Part shown: positions 7,820 through 15,604 of the stretch, piece by piece
Numbering within the stretch: the first letter of the stretch is position 1
How the letters are laid out: each line of letters starts with the position of its first letter
Assembly: GCF_005048155.1 (NCBI RefSeq)
Contig: NZ_SUMB01000001.1
Coordinates: 62,001-126,000, forward strand
DNA: 64,000 bases
Source of the DNA: Streptomyces piniterrae
GTDB lineage: Bacteria > Actinomycetota > Actinomycetes > Streptomycetales > Streptomycetaceae
Direction: 5' to 3'
Notes under the pieces: generated by a model
The model's database searches: none
What the model saw: only the letters and a program-made list of their open reading frames with translations
What the model was told of the DNA's origin: nothing
Translations under genes and position numbers: made by a program

Positions 7820-8818
7820 ATGGCCAAGACGGGACAGGGCAACGCGGGCTCGGGGCTCGACCGACTGCGTGACGAACTGGGTGACTTCGTGACGGCGTGG
7901 GCAGGAAACCTGGCCGAGAGGGCCGGCGACAAGCTGTTCGATGTGACGGATCAGCTCACCGACGTCGCCGAGAACGGCGGATCACTCTCCAAGGTCGGAG
8001 CCAATCTCCTGGGGGGCGAGTCCCCTCTCAAGGGCGTGCTCTCCGGGGCGGCCAAGAACGTCAAGGACAACGTGCTGGGGAAGGCAAAGGAGGCTCTTGG
8101 CGGCGGGCGGAAGCGCAAGTCGGGAGACCAGAAGGTCACCAACATCATTGAGGTCATCGATGTCGGGGTGCCCCTGCGCACGGCCTACGACCACTGGACG
8201 CAGTTCGAGAAATTCAGCAGCTTCACCAAGGGTGTACGTAACGTTTCGGCGACCGATGAGTCGACCAGCGACTGGAAGGCCAAGGTCGGCCCGTCGACCC
8301 GCAGTTGGACGGCGACCGTCCAGGAGCAGGTGCCGGATGAACGCATCGTCTGGACGTCCGAAGGCGCCAAGGGCACGACGCGGGGTGCCGTCAGTTTCCA
8401 TGAGCTGACACCTGGACTGACCCGCATCGTTCTGGTCGTCGAGTACTACCCCTCGGGATTCTTCGAGAAGACCGGAAATCTGTGGCGCGCTCAGGGGCGT
8501 CGGCTCCGGCTGGACCTCAAGCACTTCCAGCGGTACGTCACCCTCACCGACGAAGAGCCGGAGGGCTGGCGCGGCGAAATCCGTGACGGTGAGGTCGTAC
8601 GGACCCATGAAGAGGCCCTTGAGGACGAGGAAGCCGAGGAATACGACCGCGAGGACGTTGAGGAATACCGCGACAAATACGGCGATGAATACGAGGACGA
8701 ATACGACGAGGACGAGGAGGGCGAAGAGGACGAGGCGGGGGACTGGGAAGAGAGCGATGACGAACGCGGCGCCGACGAAGCGGAAGAAGAGGGCGAAGAG
8801 GAAGAAGAAGAGGAGTGA
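7820..8818 (+). CDS. gvpZ: gas vesicle-associated SRPBCC protein GvpZ
   Basis: A 332-aa protein. Residues about 1-105 are helical (LDRLRDELGDFVTAWAGNLA, then a Gly/Lys-rich linker), residues about 108-245 are a START/polyketide-cyclase (SRPBCC) domain recognisable from VIDVGVPLRTAYDHWTQFEK, the WKAKVGPSTRSWTATV strand and ERIVWTSEGAKGTTRGAVSF. The last about 85 residues are a Glu/Asp/Tyr tail (DEYEDEYDEDEEGEEDE). The SRPBCC cavity binds hydrophobic ligands in other families. It follows gvpY by 6 bases and the next start is 2 bases after its stop, so gvpY-gvpZ-Rieske look like one operon. Confidence 0.8.
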   Translation: MAKTGQGNAGSGLDRLRDELGDFVTAWAGNLAERAGDKLFDVTDQLTDVAENGGSLSKVGANLLGGESPLKGVLSGAAKNVKDNVLGKAKEALGGGRKRKSGDQKVTNIIEVIDVGVPLRTAYDHWTQFEKFSSFTKGVRNVSATDESTSDWKAKVGPSTRSWTATVQEQVPDERIVWTSEGAKGTTRGAVSFHELTPGLTRIVLVVEYYPSGFFEKTGNLWRAQGRRLRLDLKHFQRYVTLTDEEPEGWRGEIRDGEVVRTHEEALEDEEAEEYDREDVEEYRDKYGDEYEDEYDEDEEGEEDEAGDWEESDDERGADEAEEEGEEEEEEE

Positions 8819-8820
8819 GG

Positions 8821-9702
8821 ATGAGTGGTCGGGGCGGCTGTGAGGAATCCCTGCTGCGGTCGCTGGACGCGCTGGGCCGCATGGAGCAGCTCGACGCGGT
8901 GATCGGCCCAGTGCAGCGGGTGGTGCGCGGCGTGCCGCTGGGACGCTTCCGCGATGTGCTGCACGGGCGGCAGATCGGTCACCCCCTGCACCCCGCGCTG
9001 GTACAGATTCCGATCGGCGCGTGGGTGTCCGCCGCGGTGCTGGACGTCGTGCCCGGCACCGGGCGCAGCGCTCGTCTGCTGGTGGGAGTGGGCGTGGTCT
9101 CGGCCGTGCCGGCCGCATGGGCCGGGTGGGTGGACTGGGCGGAGCAGCACGAGAGTCAGATGCGCACCGGTCTGGTGCACGCGGCGACGGTCGCCACGGC
9201 CATCGGTCTGTACGCGAGATCCTGGGTGCATCGCGGCCGTGGCCGTACGGCCTGGGGCAAGGCGCTCGGCTTCGCGGGTCTGTGCATGGCCGGCACCGGG
9301 GGAATGCTCGGCGGGCATCTCGCCTTCCGTCAGGCTGCGGGCACCAACAAGACGGAGCCCGTCCCGCATCTGCTGGAAGAGGGCTGGCACATCGTGGGCG
9401 GCGTCGAGGACTTCCCGGTCGGCGAAGCGGTGCGAAGGGAGCTGGGGGAGGTGCCCGTGCTGGTGTTCCGGCAGCCGGGCGGCCGGATCCATGTGCTCGC
9501 CGAGCGGTGCAGCCACCAGTCGGGTCCGCTGTCGGAAGGCGAGATCGTCGACGGCTGTGTGGAGTGCCCCTGGCATGGCAGCGTCTTCCGGCTGGCGGAC
9601 GGCATGAACGTACGCGGGCCCGCCACAGCGCCGCAGCCGGCGTTCAAGGTGCGCGTGGACGGGGACGGCACGGTCCACGTACAACTGCCCGGCGCGGGCT
9701 GA
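8821..9702 (+). CDS. DUF2231 membrane domain fused to a Rieske [2Fe-2S] domain
   Basis: A 293-aa protein. Residues about 25-175 are a DUF2231 membrane domain (HPLHPALVQIPIGAWVSAAV followed by three further hydrophobic helices), and residues about 185-290 are a Rieske domain with the cluster ligands CSH and CPWH separated by 15 residues. This layout suggests a membrane-anchored electron-transfer protein with its cluster on one face. The ATG at 8821 begins two bases after the gvpZ stop, so its synthesis is probably coupled to that of the gvp proteins. No partner oxygenase is present; the Old Yellow Enzyme gene downstream has its own operator. Confidence 0.88.
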   Translation: MSGRGGCEESLLRSLDALGRMEQLDAVIGPVQRVVRGVPLGRFRDVLHGRQIGHPLHPALVQIPIGAWVSAAVLDVVPGTGRSARLLVGVGVVSAVPAAWAGWVDWAEQHESQMRTGLVHAATVATAIGLYARSWVHRGRGRTAWGKALGFAGLCMAGTGGMLGGHLAFRQAAGTNKTEPVPHLLEEGWHIVGGVEDFPVGEAVRRELGEVPVLVFRQPGGRIHVLAERCSHQSGPLSEGEIVDGCVECPWHGSVFRLADGMNVRGPATAPQPAFKVRVDGDGTVHVQLPGAG

Positions 9703-9815
9703 ACGGGACGGTCCTTCGCCGAGGGCAGCGCCCGCCGGCTCCGGGGGTGTGTCCGGGATCACAGGGCGGCCGGCAGGAGTGGCGGAATGCGGTGCCCACC
9801 GGGGCGGTTACGGCT

Positions 9816-9834
9816 ACACGCATTGAATGCGTGT
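9816..9834 (+). promoter_or_regulatory. perfect 19-bp palindrome upstream of the OYE gene
   Basis: ACACGCATT-G-AATGCGTGT is a perfect 9-1-9 inverted repeat 35 bases before the OYE start codon. Its symmetry and position fit a TetR- or MarR-family operator. TTGAAT at 9823-9828 inside it could be a -35 element, which would make it a repressor site. No regulator gene of that type is adjacent, so the protein would act from elsewhere. Confidence 0.7.
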
Positions 9835-9868
9835 GCACATACCGTCTGGTACCTCGAGGAGCACCTCC

Positions 9869-10996
9869 GTGACCGTCACCGTGTCCGCCGCCTCGCGTGC
9901 GGCCGAGATCCTGTCCCGGCCCGTTGCGCTGAACGGCTTGACCGTCCCGAACCGCATCGTGATGGCGCCGATGACGCGCATGTTCTCCCCGGGTGGTGTT
10001 CCCGGTGAGGATGTGCGGTCGTACTACGCCCGGCGTGCCGCCGCGGGTGTGGGTCTGATCGTCACCGAGGGGACCTATGTCGGCCATGAGTCGGCCGGGC
10101 AGAGTGACCGTGTGCCGCGGTTCGACGGCGAGGAGCAGCTGGCGGGGTGGGCGAAGGTCGCCGAGGACGTGCACGCCGCGGGCGGCACGATCGTGCCGCA
10201 GCTGTGGCACATCGGCATGGTGCGCCAGCAGGGCGATGCGCCCTACGCCGACGCCCCCGCCGTCGGTCCGTCCGGCATCCGCGTGGACGGTACCGAGAAC
10301 GCCGGCAAGGCGATGACCCGGCGCGACCTGGACGATGTCATCGGCGCCTTCGCCGAGGCCGCCGCGGCCGCCGAGCGCATCGGCTTCGACGGCGTCGAGC
10401 TGCACGGCGCCCACGGCTATCTCCTCGACCAGTTCCTGTGGGAGCGCACGAATCGCCGTAGCGACGCCTATGGCGGTGACCCGGTGGCTCGTACGAAGTT
10501 CGCGGCGGAGATAGTGGCCGCGGTCCGCGAGGCCGTCTCGCCCGAATTCCCGGTGATCTTCCGCTACTCGCAGTGGAAGCAGGAGGCCTACGACGCCAGG
10601 CTCGCCGAGACCCCTGAGGAGCTGGAGGCGATCCTGGCCCCGCTCGCCGCGGCCGGCGTGGACGCCTTCCACGCCTCCACGCGCCGCTACTGGGTTCCGG
10701 AGTTCGACGGCTCCGAGCTGAACCTGGCGGGCTGGACCAAGAAGCTCACCGGCCGGCCCACCATCACCGTCGGCTCGGTCGGCCTCGACGGCGACTTCAT
10801 CCGCGCGTTCGCGGGCGAGGGCGCGGCGGTCGGCAGCATCGACAACCTCCTGGACCGCCTGGAGCGCGACGAGTTCGACCTGGTCGCCGTCGGCCGCGCG
10901 CTGCTCCAGGATCCGGAGTGGGCGGCGAAGATCCTCGCGGACCGGTTCGAGGAGCTGACGCCGTACGACGCGGCGGCGGTGAAGACCCTGAGCTAG
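9869..10996 (+). CDS. Old Yellow Enzyme family NADH:flavin oxidoreductase / alkene reductase
   Basis: A 375-aa FMN-dependent TIM-barrel enzyme that reduces activated C=C bonds of enones and similar electrophiles. Visible motifs: PNRIVMAPMTRM at the first strand, the substrate-binding region with QLWHIGMV, VELHGAHGYLLDQFLWE for FMN and substrate contacts, and the phosphate-binding end DLVAVGRALLQDPEWAAKI. I chose the GTG at 9869 because GAGGAG precedes it at 9855-9860 and the family starts just before the ILSRPVALNGLTVPNRIV segment. The palindrome at 9816-9834 probably controls it. Confidence 0.9.
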   Translation: MTVTVSAASRAAEILSRPVALNGLTVPNRIVMAPMTRMFSPGGVPGEDVRSYYARRAAAGVGLIVTEGTYVGHESAGQSDRVPRFDGEEQLAGWAKVAEDVHAAGGTIVPQLWHIGMVRQQGDAPYADAPAVGPSGIRVDGTENAGKAMTRRDLDDVIGAFAEAAAAAERIGFDGVELHGAHGYLLDQFLWERTNRRSDAYGGDPVARTKFAAEIVAAVREAVSPEFPVIFRYSQWKQEAYDARLAETPEELEAILAPLAAAGVDAFHASTRRYWVPEFDGSELNLAGWTKKLTGRPTITVGSVGLDGDFIRAFAGEGAAVGSIDNLLDRLERDEFDLVAVGRALLQDPEWAAKILADRFEELTPYDAAAVKTLS

Positions 10997-11183
10997 GGAC
11001 TGTCCGAGGGGTCATGGCCGGGCCCGCGTGACCCACCTCTTGGAACAGCGCACCCGGCCCTGCCGGACGTCGCCGGCCCGCCGTTGCCCCTGGCAGCGGC
11101 GGGCCGTGATCTTCAGTGGGTGAGCGTGCCCAGCGCGTAAGGCTGCCCAGCGTGTGAGCGAGCCCGGTGCGTGGGCGTGCCCT

Positions 11184-11357
11184 TCAGTGCCGGAAGGTGT
11201 CCTTTCCCCGCTCCACCGCATGCTTCACTTTTCCCTTGATCTTCTCGGCCTTGCCTTTTCTCTCCAGGCTTTCGTGTCCCGTGGCCTTCCCGGCCATTTC
11301 CTTGGCCTTTCCCTCGACTATCTTGCCGATGTTCCTGGTCTTGTCTCCGATTCCCAT
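11184..11357 (-). CDS. CsbD-family stress protein
   Basis: A 57-aa highly charged protein too short for a standard ORF cut-off. It begins MGIGDKTRNIGKIVEGKAKE and continues with AGKATGHESLERKGKAEKIKG, the repeated GKAKE/GKAEK pattern of CsbD proteins, which are abundant under sigma-B-type general stress. AGGAGA lies 5 bases upstream of the ATG (forward 11357-11355). Its position just after gvpK on the same strand suggests it could be cotranscribed with the gvp genes. Confidence 0.85.
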   Translation of the reverse strand: MGIGDKTRNIGKIVEGKAKEMAGKATGHESLERKGKAEKIKGKVKHAVERGKDTFRH

Positions 11358-11389
11358 GTCATTCTCCTTTCCTGTTCATTCTCTCCGGG

Positions 11390-11857
11390 TCATTCCGGTG
11401 GTGGTAGCAGAGTTCCGAGAGGACCGAGATCCAGGTTGAGGTCCTGCATCGAGAGGTCGTATCGGGCGCAGAGTTCGGTCATGCGGTCGTGCAGAATCAT
11501 CAGGGTCGCGCCCAGGCGCTCCTCCTGTTCCTCGGTGAGATCTCCCGCGTCGACCCGATGCAGGGCCTGGCGTTCCATGAGCTGTCGCAGCAGTTCGACG
11601 AGGGTGAGCACGAGCTTGATCAGGTCCCGTTCCACGGTGTCGGGATCGGTGGCGATCCTGTGTGCCGGTCTCGGCTTCTCGCTGCTGCCCGGGGGCGGGA
11701 GATCCTGCGGCGCGGCGGGCAGCAGACGGAAGGCGCGGGCCGCCGCGTCGGCGACATCGTCGAAGCGGTTGACGGGCAGGCGGTCCTCACCCGGGCGGTC
11801 CTCGCCCGAGTGCTCCTCACCCGCCATCGCCCTCTCGTACGGGAGGTTCTCACTCAT
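11390..11857 (-). CDS. gvpK: gas vesicle protein GvpK
   Basis: A 155-aa protein ending the leftward gvp unit. After a disordered acidic N-terminus (MAGEEHSGEDRPGEDRLPV) the conserved core reads ATDPDTVERDLIKLVLTLVE, LLRQLMERQALHRVDAG and LTEEQEERLGATLM, the hallmark of GvpK, a minor protein required for vesicle assembly. The start at 11857 overlaps the gvpS stop as ATGAGTGA, so translation is coupled; the upstream in-frame ATG at 11887 would overlap much further and is less likely. Confidence 0.9.
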   Translation of the reverse strand: MSENLPYERAMAGEEHSGEDRPGEDRLPVNRFDDVADAAARAFRLLPAAPQDLPPPGSSEKPRPAHRIATDPDTVERDLIKLVLTLVELLRQLMERQALHRVDAGDLTEEQEERLGATLMILHDRMTELCARYDLSMQDLNLDLGPLGTLLPPPE

Positions 11858-12095
11858 GGCCGTCCCGTACGGGTGGTGAGACGGCATGCCACGGGGAGAG
11901 GTTCTGTTCGCTGATGGACACGATCAGCGCACGCAGGGAGATGCGTACGAGGTCGATATCGGCGATGGAGAGCACGACGTCACCGGTGAGGACCACGCCC
12001 CCGCTGAGCAGCCGGTCCAGTAGATCGATCAGCGCGATCTGCCGTTCCGGCAGCGGTTCCTCCACTGTGGCCGGCGGCCCGGCTGCCGTTCTCAC
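11850..12095 (-). CDS. gvpS: GvpA/GvpJ-family gas vesicle protein GvpS
   Basis: An 81-aa protein consisting almost only of the GvpA-fold: PERQIALIDLLDRLLSGGVV, then VLSIADIDLVRISLRALIVS. These small hydrophobic subunits resemble the shell protein and are thought to cap or nucleate the vesicle. It overlaps gvpL upstream (ATGA) and gvpK downstream. The S label follows the order used in Streptomyces clusters (J-L-S-K); sequence alone says GvpA/J/M family. Confidence 0.83.
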   Translation of the reverse strand: MRTAAGPPATVEEPLPERQIALIDLLDRLLSGGVVLTGDVVLSIADIDLVRISLRALIVSISEQNLSPWHAVSPPVRDGHE

Positions 12096-12907
12096 GGTGC
12101 GGCTCCCCTCGCTGGTTCGGTCTCGGCGGGGGTGGCGAAGGAGTACGGCGCCCAGGGCCCGGTGACCTCGACGTGCACTCCCGTGAGCCCTTCGGCCGCC
12201 CGCAGTATCTCGGTGCGGAAGCTTTCGGCGTGCTGTTGCGGCACCAGGTAGGCGTCGTTGATGACGTTCTCACCCGGCCCGTGGGCGAGTTCGCCCTGTT
12301 GAGGACGGTGTTGGAGCCGGTCGACGGCATAGTCGCGGGCCGCGTCCGCGACGCGCCGGGCCGCCTGCTCGGCGTCCCGGTAGGCGTCCTCGCGGGCGTG
12401 CCGCTGGGCCTTCCGTCGGCTGAGGTAGGCCCGTCCTGGGCTCACGTCCGGATCGGCGGACGGCTGTGCCGGTGTTTCGGCCGCCGCGGGGGCCTCGACA
12501 TAGATCTTGACGCCCCACTCCACATGCGCGGCCAGCCGGGAGAGCCGGTCCGCGAAGGCCTCCCAACGGGCTTCGAGCATGAGCCGCACCCGCTCGTCGT
12601 CGAGATAGACGGTCGCCAGGCGGAGCGGCAGGACGGTGGTGCGGGTGGCCAGGGCCTCGATCACCCGGTGATGGGCGCGGGCGACCAATTCCAGCCAGTC
12701 CAGATCCTCGAGATGGGCGCGTAGCGCGCCCTCCTCGAAGTCCCGCTCGGGTACCGGGCTCACGGCGACCACCACATCGCCACTCGCTCCCGCGCGCACG
12801 AGATGCACCGGCGCGTCCGCCACTCCGAGGAGCCCGGACAGCGCCTCCTCCAGCGATCCGTCGTCGTCCCACGCGACGGCGTACGCATAGCTGACGGACT
12901 CGTTCAT
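12092..12907 (-). CDS. gvpL: gas vesicle protein GvpL (GvpL/F family)
   Basis: A 271-aa protein of the GvpL/GvpF family: an N-terminal SYAYAVAW strand, the central RAHHRVIEALATRTTVLPLR motif and a second domain starting WGVKIYVEAP, ending in a strand FRTEILRAAEGLTGVHVEVT followed by GPWAPYSF. In halophiles GvpF/L bind GvpA and act as chaperone-like assembly factors. The long polar linker with clustered Arg/Ala (SRRKAQRHAREDAYRDAEQA) is typical of actinobacterial copies. Start chosen at the ATG 12907-12905, which overlaps the gvpJ stop. Confidence 0.88.
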   Translation of the reverse strand: MNESVSYAYAVAWDDDGSLEEALSGLLGVADAPVHLVRAGASGDVVVAVSPVPERDFEEGALRAHLEDLDWLELVARAHHRVIEALATRTTVLPLRLATVYLDDERVRLMLEARWEAFADRLSRLAAHVEWGVKIYVEAPAAAETPAQPSADPDVSPGRAYLSRRKAQRHAREDAYRDAEQAARRVADAARDYAVDRLQHRPQQGELAHGPGENVINDAYLVPQQHAESFRTEILRAAEGLTGVHVEVTGPWAPYSFATPAETEPARGAAP

Positions 12908-13371
12908 GACTCGTCCCGCCTCTTGCCACGGGAGCCGGACGCCTTGCCACCCGAACCGGGCGCTGCCCGTTTGGCGCGCGATGCGCGGCGGGGCGCGGCC
13001 GGCCGGCCCTCCTCGTCGTCTTCGCCGGGCGGCAGCTCGCCTTCCCGGAGCGCGGCGATCTCGGCCCGCAACCGCTTGTTCTCCTCGGTGAGCGAGCGGT
13101 AGCCGTCGGAGGCCCGGGAGGACAGTGCGGGATCGTGCTCCCACCAGTCGATGCCCATCTCCTTCGCCTTGTCGACCGATGCGACCAGCAAGCGCAGCTT
13201 GATGGTGAGGAGTTCGATGTCCAGGAGGTTGATCTGGATATCGCCTGCGATGACGATGCCCTTGTCCAGGACCCGTTCCAGGATGTCGGCGAGATTGGCC
13301 GACGAGCCCTGGCCGTACGGCGTGGCCCTGGACGGGTAGTCACCAAGCCTCCTGGCGACGGGTTCGTTCAC
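12904..13371 (-). CDS. gvpJ: gas vesicle protein GvpJ with charged tail
   Basis: A 155-aa protein. Residues 25-80 form a GvpA-type core (NLADILERVLDKGIVIAGDI, INLLDIELLTIKLRLLVAS) that continues with a coiled-coil-like LTEENKRLRAEIAALRE, then a Lys/Arg/Gly-rich tail. GvpJ is a minor, GvpA-like protein at vesicle tips in other organisms. It starts 15 bases after gvpG; in S. coelicolor-like clusters gvpY and gvpZ would lie at this point, but here they are on the far side of the locus. Confidence 0.85.
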   Translation of the reverse strand: MNEPVARRLGDYPSRATPYGQGSSANLADILERVLDKGIVIAGDIQINLLDIELLTIKLRLLVASVDKAKEMGIDWWEHDPALSSRASDGYRSLTEENKRLRAEIAALREGELPPGEDDEEGRPAAPRRASRAKRAAPGSGGKASGSRGKRRDES

Positions 13372-13386
13372 GGCCGCTGCACCTCC

Positions 13387-13638
13387 TCAGCCGCCCGTGC
13401 CCCGGACATGGGCCCTGATCTCCTCCAGTCGGTCCAGCAGTTCGTCCTCACGCCGGTCGAAGGTCTCCTCGTCGATCTCTCCCGCCAGGAGCTGCTGCTC
13501 CAGCGCGGCGAGTTCGCGCTCGATCGGTTCGGGGTCGTAGTACTCGTTCTCCGCCGCCTCGACGACGCGTTCCACAACCCAGGCCACGCCGCGCACCGGG
13601 GCGAGCGGGAGGGTGGCGATATGTGTCAACAGGCCCAT
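13387..13638 (-). CDS. gvpG: gas vesicle protein GvpG
   Basis: An 83-aa acidic helical protein: MGLLTHIATLPLAPVRGVAW, then VVERVVEAAENEYYDPEPIE and a Glu-rich helix with EQQLLAGEIDEETFDRRED. This is the standard GvpG pattern, a small factor essential for vesicle assembly. It lies 8 bases downstream of gvpF and in the same direction. Confidence 0.9.
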   Translation of the reverse strand: MGLLTHIATLPLAPVRGVAWVVERVVEAAENEYYDPEPIERELAALEQQLLAGEIDEETFDRREDELLDRLEEIRAHVRGTGG

Positions 13639-13646
13639 GGGGACTC

Positions 13647-14360
13647 CTAGACGAAGCTGTAGGCGGGTAGCGGTCCGCGCAACCGCAGGTCGAAGTCGCT
13701 GCCCAGTTCATCGGCGAGATGCTTCTCCGCGGTGCGGAAGCCGTCCTCGCCGTCCCGGGGCACCAGGAAGGACACGCTCAGGAAGTCGTTCCCGCTCGGC
13801 TCCGAGACGCGTCGGTCCCGGGCGAAGCCGTCCAGTGCGTCGAGGGTCTCGACGGCGAGCTGGTTCTGGCGTGCCTGCACTTCGTTGGCGACGAGTTCAC
13901 CAAGAGCGAGCGGCAGGTCGGGCGGGTTGCCGCCGCTCTTGATCTGCTCGTTGAGCCGTCGTGCCTCTTCCGAGTCCAGCAGGATCTGACGCAGCAGCGC
14001 GTCCTCGTCCATGGCGGCCTTCAGGTGGTACTCGGCGCAGTCCTTCAGCGCCCGCAGCCGTTCGATGAACTCCTGCGTGCGCTCCTCCAGCACCGCCCGT
14101 ACGGCGTCGTCATCGGGAGCCGTGAAGCCGAACTGCATGGGCAGAACCGTGCCGTCGGTCATCAGGCGTTCCTGGACGGCCTGATGAGCGCCCAGGTCGC
14201 GGCGTTTGGGCCGGAGCTCTTCGGGCGCGTCGCTGACGACCGCGGTCAGTTGCTCAGCGGCCACCGTGCGCAGTGTGGACGGAGGATCTCCCACGCCGTC
14301 CAGGTCGTCCAGCCGCTGGGGATGATCGGTCGCGACGATGGAGTACACGTACACGGCCAT
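13647..14360 (-). CDS. gvpF: gas vesicle protein GvpF (GvpL/F family)
   Basis: A 237-aa protein: MAVYVYSIVATDHPQRLDDL at the N-terminus, the conserved QAVQERLMTDGTVLPMQFGF motif, a central helical domain and a C-terminal strand pair ending in FDLRLRGPLPAYSFV. The PMQFG-like and PAYSF motifs identify the GvpL/F family; the N-terminal YVYSI form is characteristic of GvpF. It starts 3 bases after the gvpA stop. Confidence 0.9.
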   Translation of the reverse strand: MAVYVYSIVATDHPQRLDDLDGVGDPPSTLRTVAAEQLTAVVSDAPEELRPKRRDLGAHQAVQERLMTDGTVLPMQFGFTAPDDDAVRAVLEERTQEFIERLRALKDCAEYHLKAAMDEDALLRQILLDSEEARRLNEQIKSGGNPPDLPLALGELVANEVQARQNQLAVETLDALDGFARDRRVSEPSGNDFLSVSFLVPRDGEDGFRTAEKHLADELGSDFDLRLRGPLPAYSFV

Positions 14361-14363
14361 GGC

Positions 14364-14825
14364 TCATTCCTTCCGGCGCCGGGCCGGCCGACGAGCCGGC
14401 CGCTCTCGCTTCTCCACGGGCTCCTTGCGCTTCTCCCTCTTGGACTCTTCGTCGTCCTCGCCGCCTCCCTTGAGGGCGTCGGACAGCACCTCGGCGGCGC
14501 CGCTCAGAGCGCCCTTGGTCTTGCCGCGGGATCCGCCCTCGGTCACCTCGCCGACCAGGTCCGTGAGCTCCTGGGGCTTCTTGTTCCCGGCTTCGAGATC
14601 GAGGCGGTTGCAGGCTTCGGCGAAGCGCAGATAGGTGTCGACACTCGCGACGACGACCCGGGCATCGACCTTGAGGATCTCGATGCCCACCAACGACACA
14701 CGCGCGAAGACATCGATGACCAGACCGCGGTCCAGAATCAGATCGAGAACGTCGTAGAGATTGCCGGTACCGCCTCCTCCAGCAGCCTGCGCGATGGTTC
14801 CTCCGCTTTGCGGCACCACAGTCAC
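14364..14825 (-). CDS. gvpA: GvpA-type gas vesicle structural protein with basic/acidic tail
   Basis: A 153-aa protein. The shell-forming core spans residues 22-76 ([54 protein letters not shown]). A true GvpA is about 70 residues, so this copy carries about 75 additional residues, ending in an Asp/Glu then Lys/Arg-rich tail ([17 protein letters not shown]). Such a tail would be unusual in a packed vesicle wall, and soil Streptomyces are not known for visible gas vesicles. It follows gvpO after 87 bases. Confidence 0.88.
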   Translation of the reverse strand: MTVVPQSGGTIAQAAGGGGTGNLYDVLDLILDRGLVIDVFARVSLVGIEILKVDARVVVASVDTYLRFAEACNRLDLEAGNKKPQELTDLVGEVTEGGSRGKTKGALSGAAEVLSDALKGGGEDDEESKREKRKEPVEKRERPARRPARRRKE

Positions 14826-14912
14826 GGTGCCTCCCTTCGCCGGCTCACCCCGTCCAGCGGCAAGGCGGCCGTCTTGTTCACCTGGCGAACGGCACTGGTG
14901 GCGGCCCGGAAC

Positions 14913-15332
14913 CTAGGCATGTGGGTCGATCTGTCCCCGGGTGTAGCGGCGGGTGCGCTCGTATGCCACCAATTCGCCCTCCTCGTCCAGCGTCACCCGG
15001 TAGCTCGCCATCACGCTGGTGGTCCCGGGGACACGTTCCAGCTCCAGGACTTCCACATCCGCCTGCCAGCCGGTCTCGGTCGGCTTCACGGCGGAGACGG
15101 ACTCGGGCGCCCGCCCCAGAAGCTCTTGGAGCTGTTCAGCCGCGTACCGCATGGCCCGCGGCGCCGAAACGCGGCGGGCGGCGCGCTTCGTTTCACCATC
15201 GCTCGTTCGGCTGCCGGCCCGCGCCTCTCCGGCGCTGCTTTTCCTGACGGCCTTCTTGGCCGTTTTCTTGGCCGGCTTCTTGCTGGTCGGACGCCGGACT
15301 CGCGGTGTTTCGTCCTCTTCGCCTGCGGCCAT
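14913..15332 (-). CDS. gvpO: gas vesicle protein GvpO
   Basis: A 139-aa protein, first gene of the leftward unit. The N-terminal half is disordered and Lys/Ala/Arg-rich (SKKPAKKTAKKAVRKSS); the C-terminal half is the GvpO domain (AAEQLQELLGRAPESVSAVK, GWQADVEVLELERVPGTTSV, ASYRVTLDEEGELVAYER, RRYTRGQ). I placed the start at the ATG 15332-15330 with GGAGAGG upstream, not at earlier in-frame codons up to 15542. About 210 bases upstream hold its promoter, with an AT-rich TATCATGTAAT stretch near 15390-15400 on the coding strand. Confidence 0.88.
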   Translation of the reverse strand: MAAGEEDETPRVRRPTSKKPAKKTAKKAVRKSSAGEARAGSRTSDGETKRAARRVSAPRAMRYAAEQLQELLGRAPESVSAVKPTETGWQADVEVLELERVPGTTSVMASYRVTLDEEGELVAYERTRRYTRGQIDPHA

Positions 15333-15542
15333 GTTCCCTCTCCGGAATCGGAGACGACATGCTGCCCGCGCCACTTCACAAGGCGCCATTACATGATATA
15401 CGGCGTGAGCTGGGCGCATCCGGACGGCATTCCGGCCGCGATGGCCGCCGGGCTGCGATGCCGCCGAGCGCACGTTGCCCGCGTACACCTTTATGACCCC
15501 CTGCTGCGATCCGCTACGCAACGTCGAGGGGCTCCACGACAT

Positions 15543-15581
15543 GAGCGGCCGTTTCCCGGAGTGCTTGAGCGGCCGTTTCCC
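15543..15581 (+). repeat. duplicated GAGCGGCCGTTTCCC upstream of the DUF6480 gene
   Basis: GAGCGGCCGTTTCCC at 15543-15557 recurs at 15567-15581, period 24 bases, 24-62 bases before the DUF6480 start codon. The GTTT within each copy, followed about 15 bases later by GC-rich or CGATATCGGG sequence, loosely resembles a stress sigma -35 region; this is speculative. Confidence 0.6.
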
Positions 15582-15604
15582 CCGATATCGGGCAGTCTTG
15601 AGAT

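Noticed and set aside
7000..7932. 310-aa Ala/Phe/Ser-rich minus-strand frame
   Set aside because: Antisense translation of the gvpY Lys/Ala and Glu repeats.
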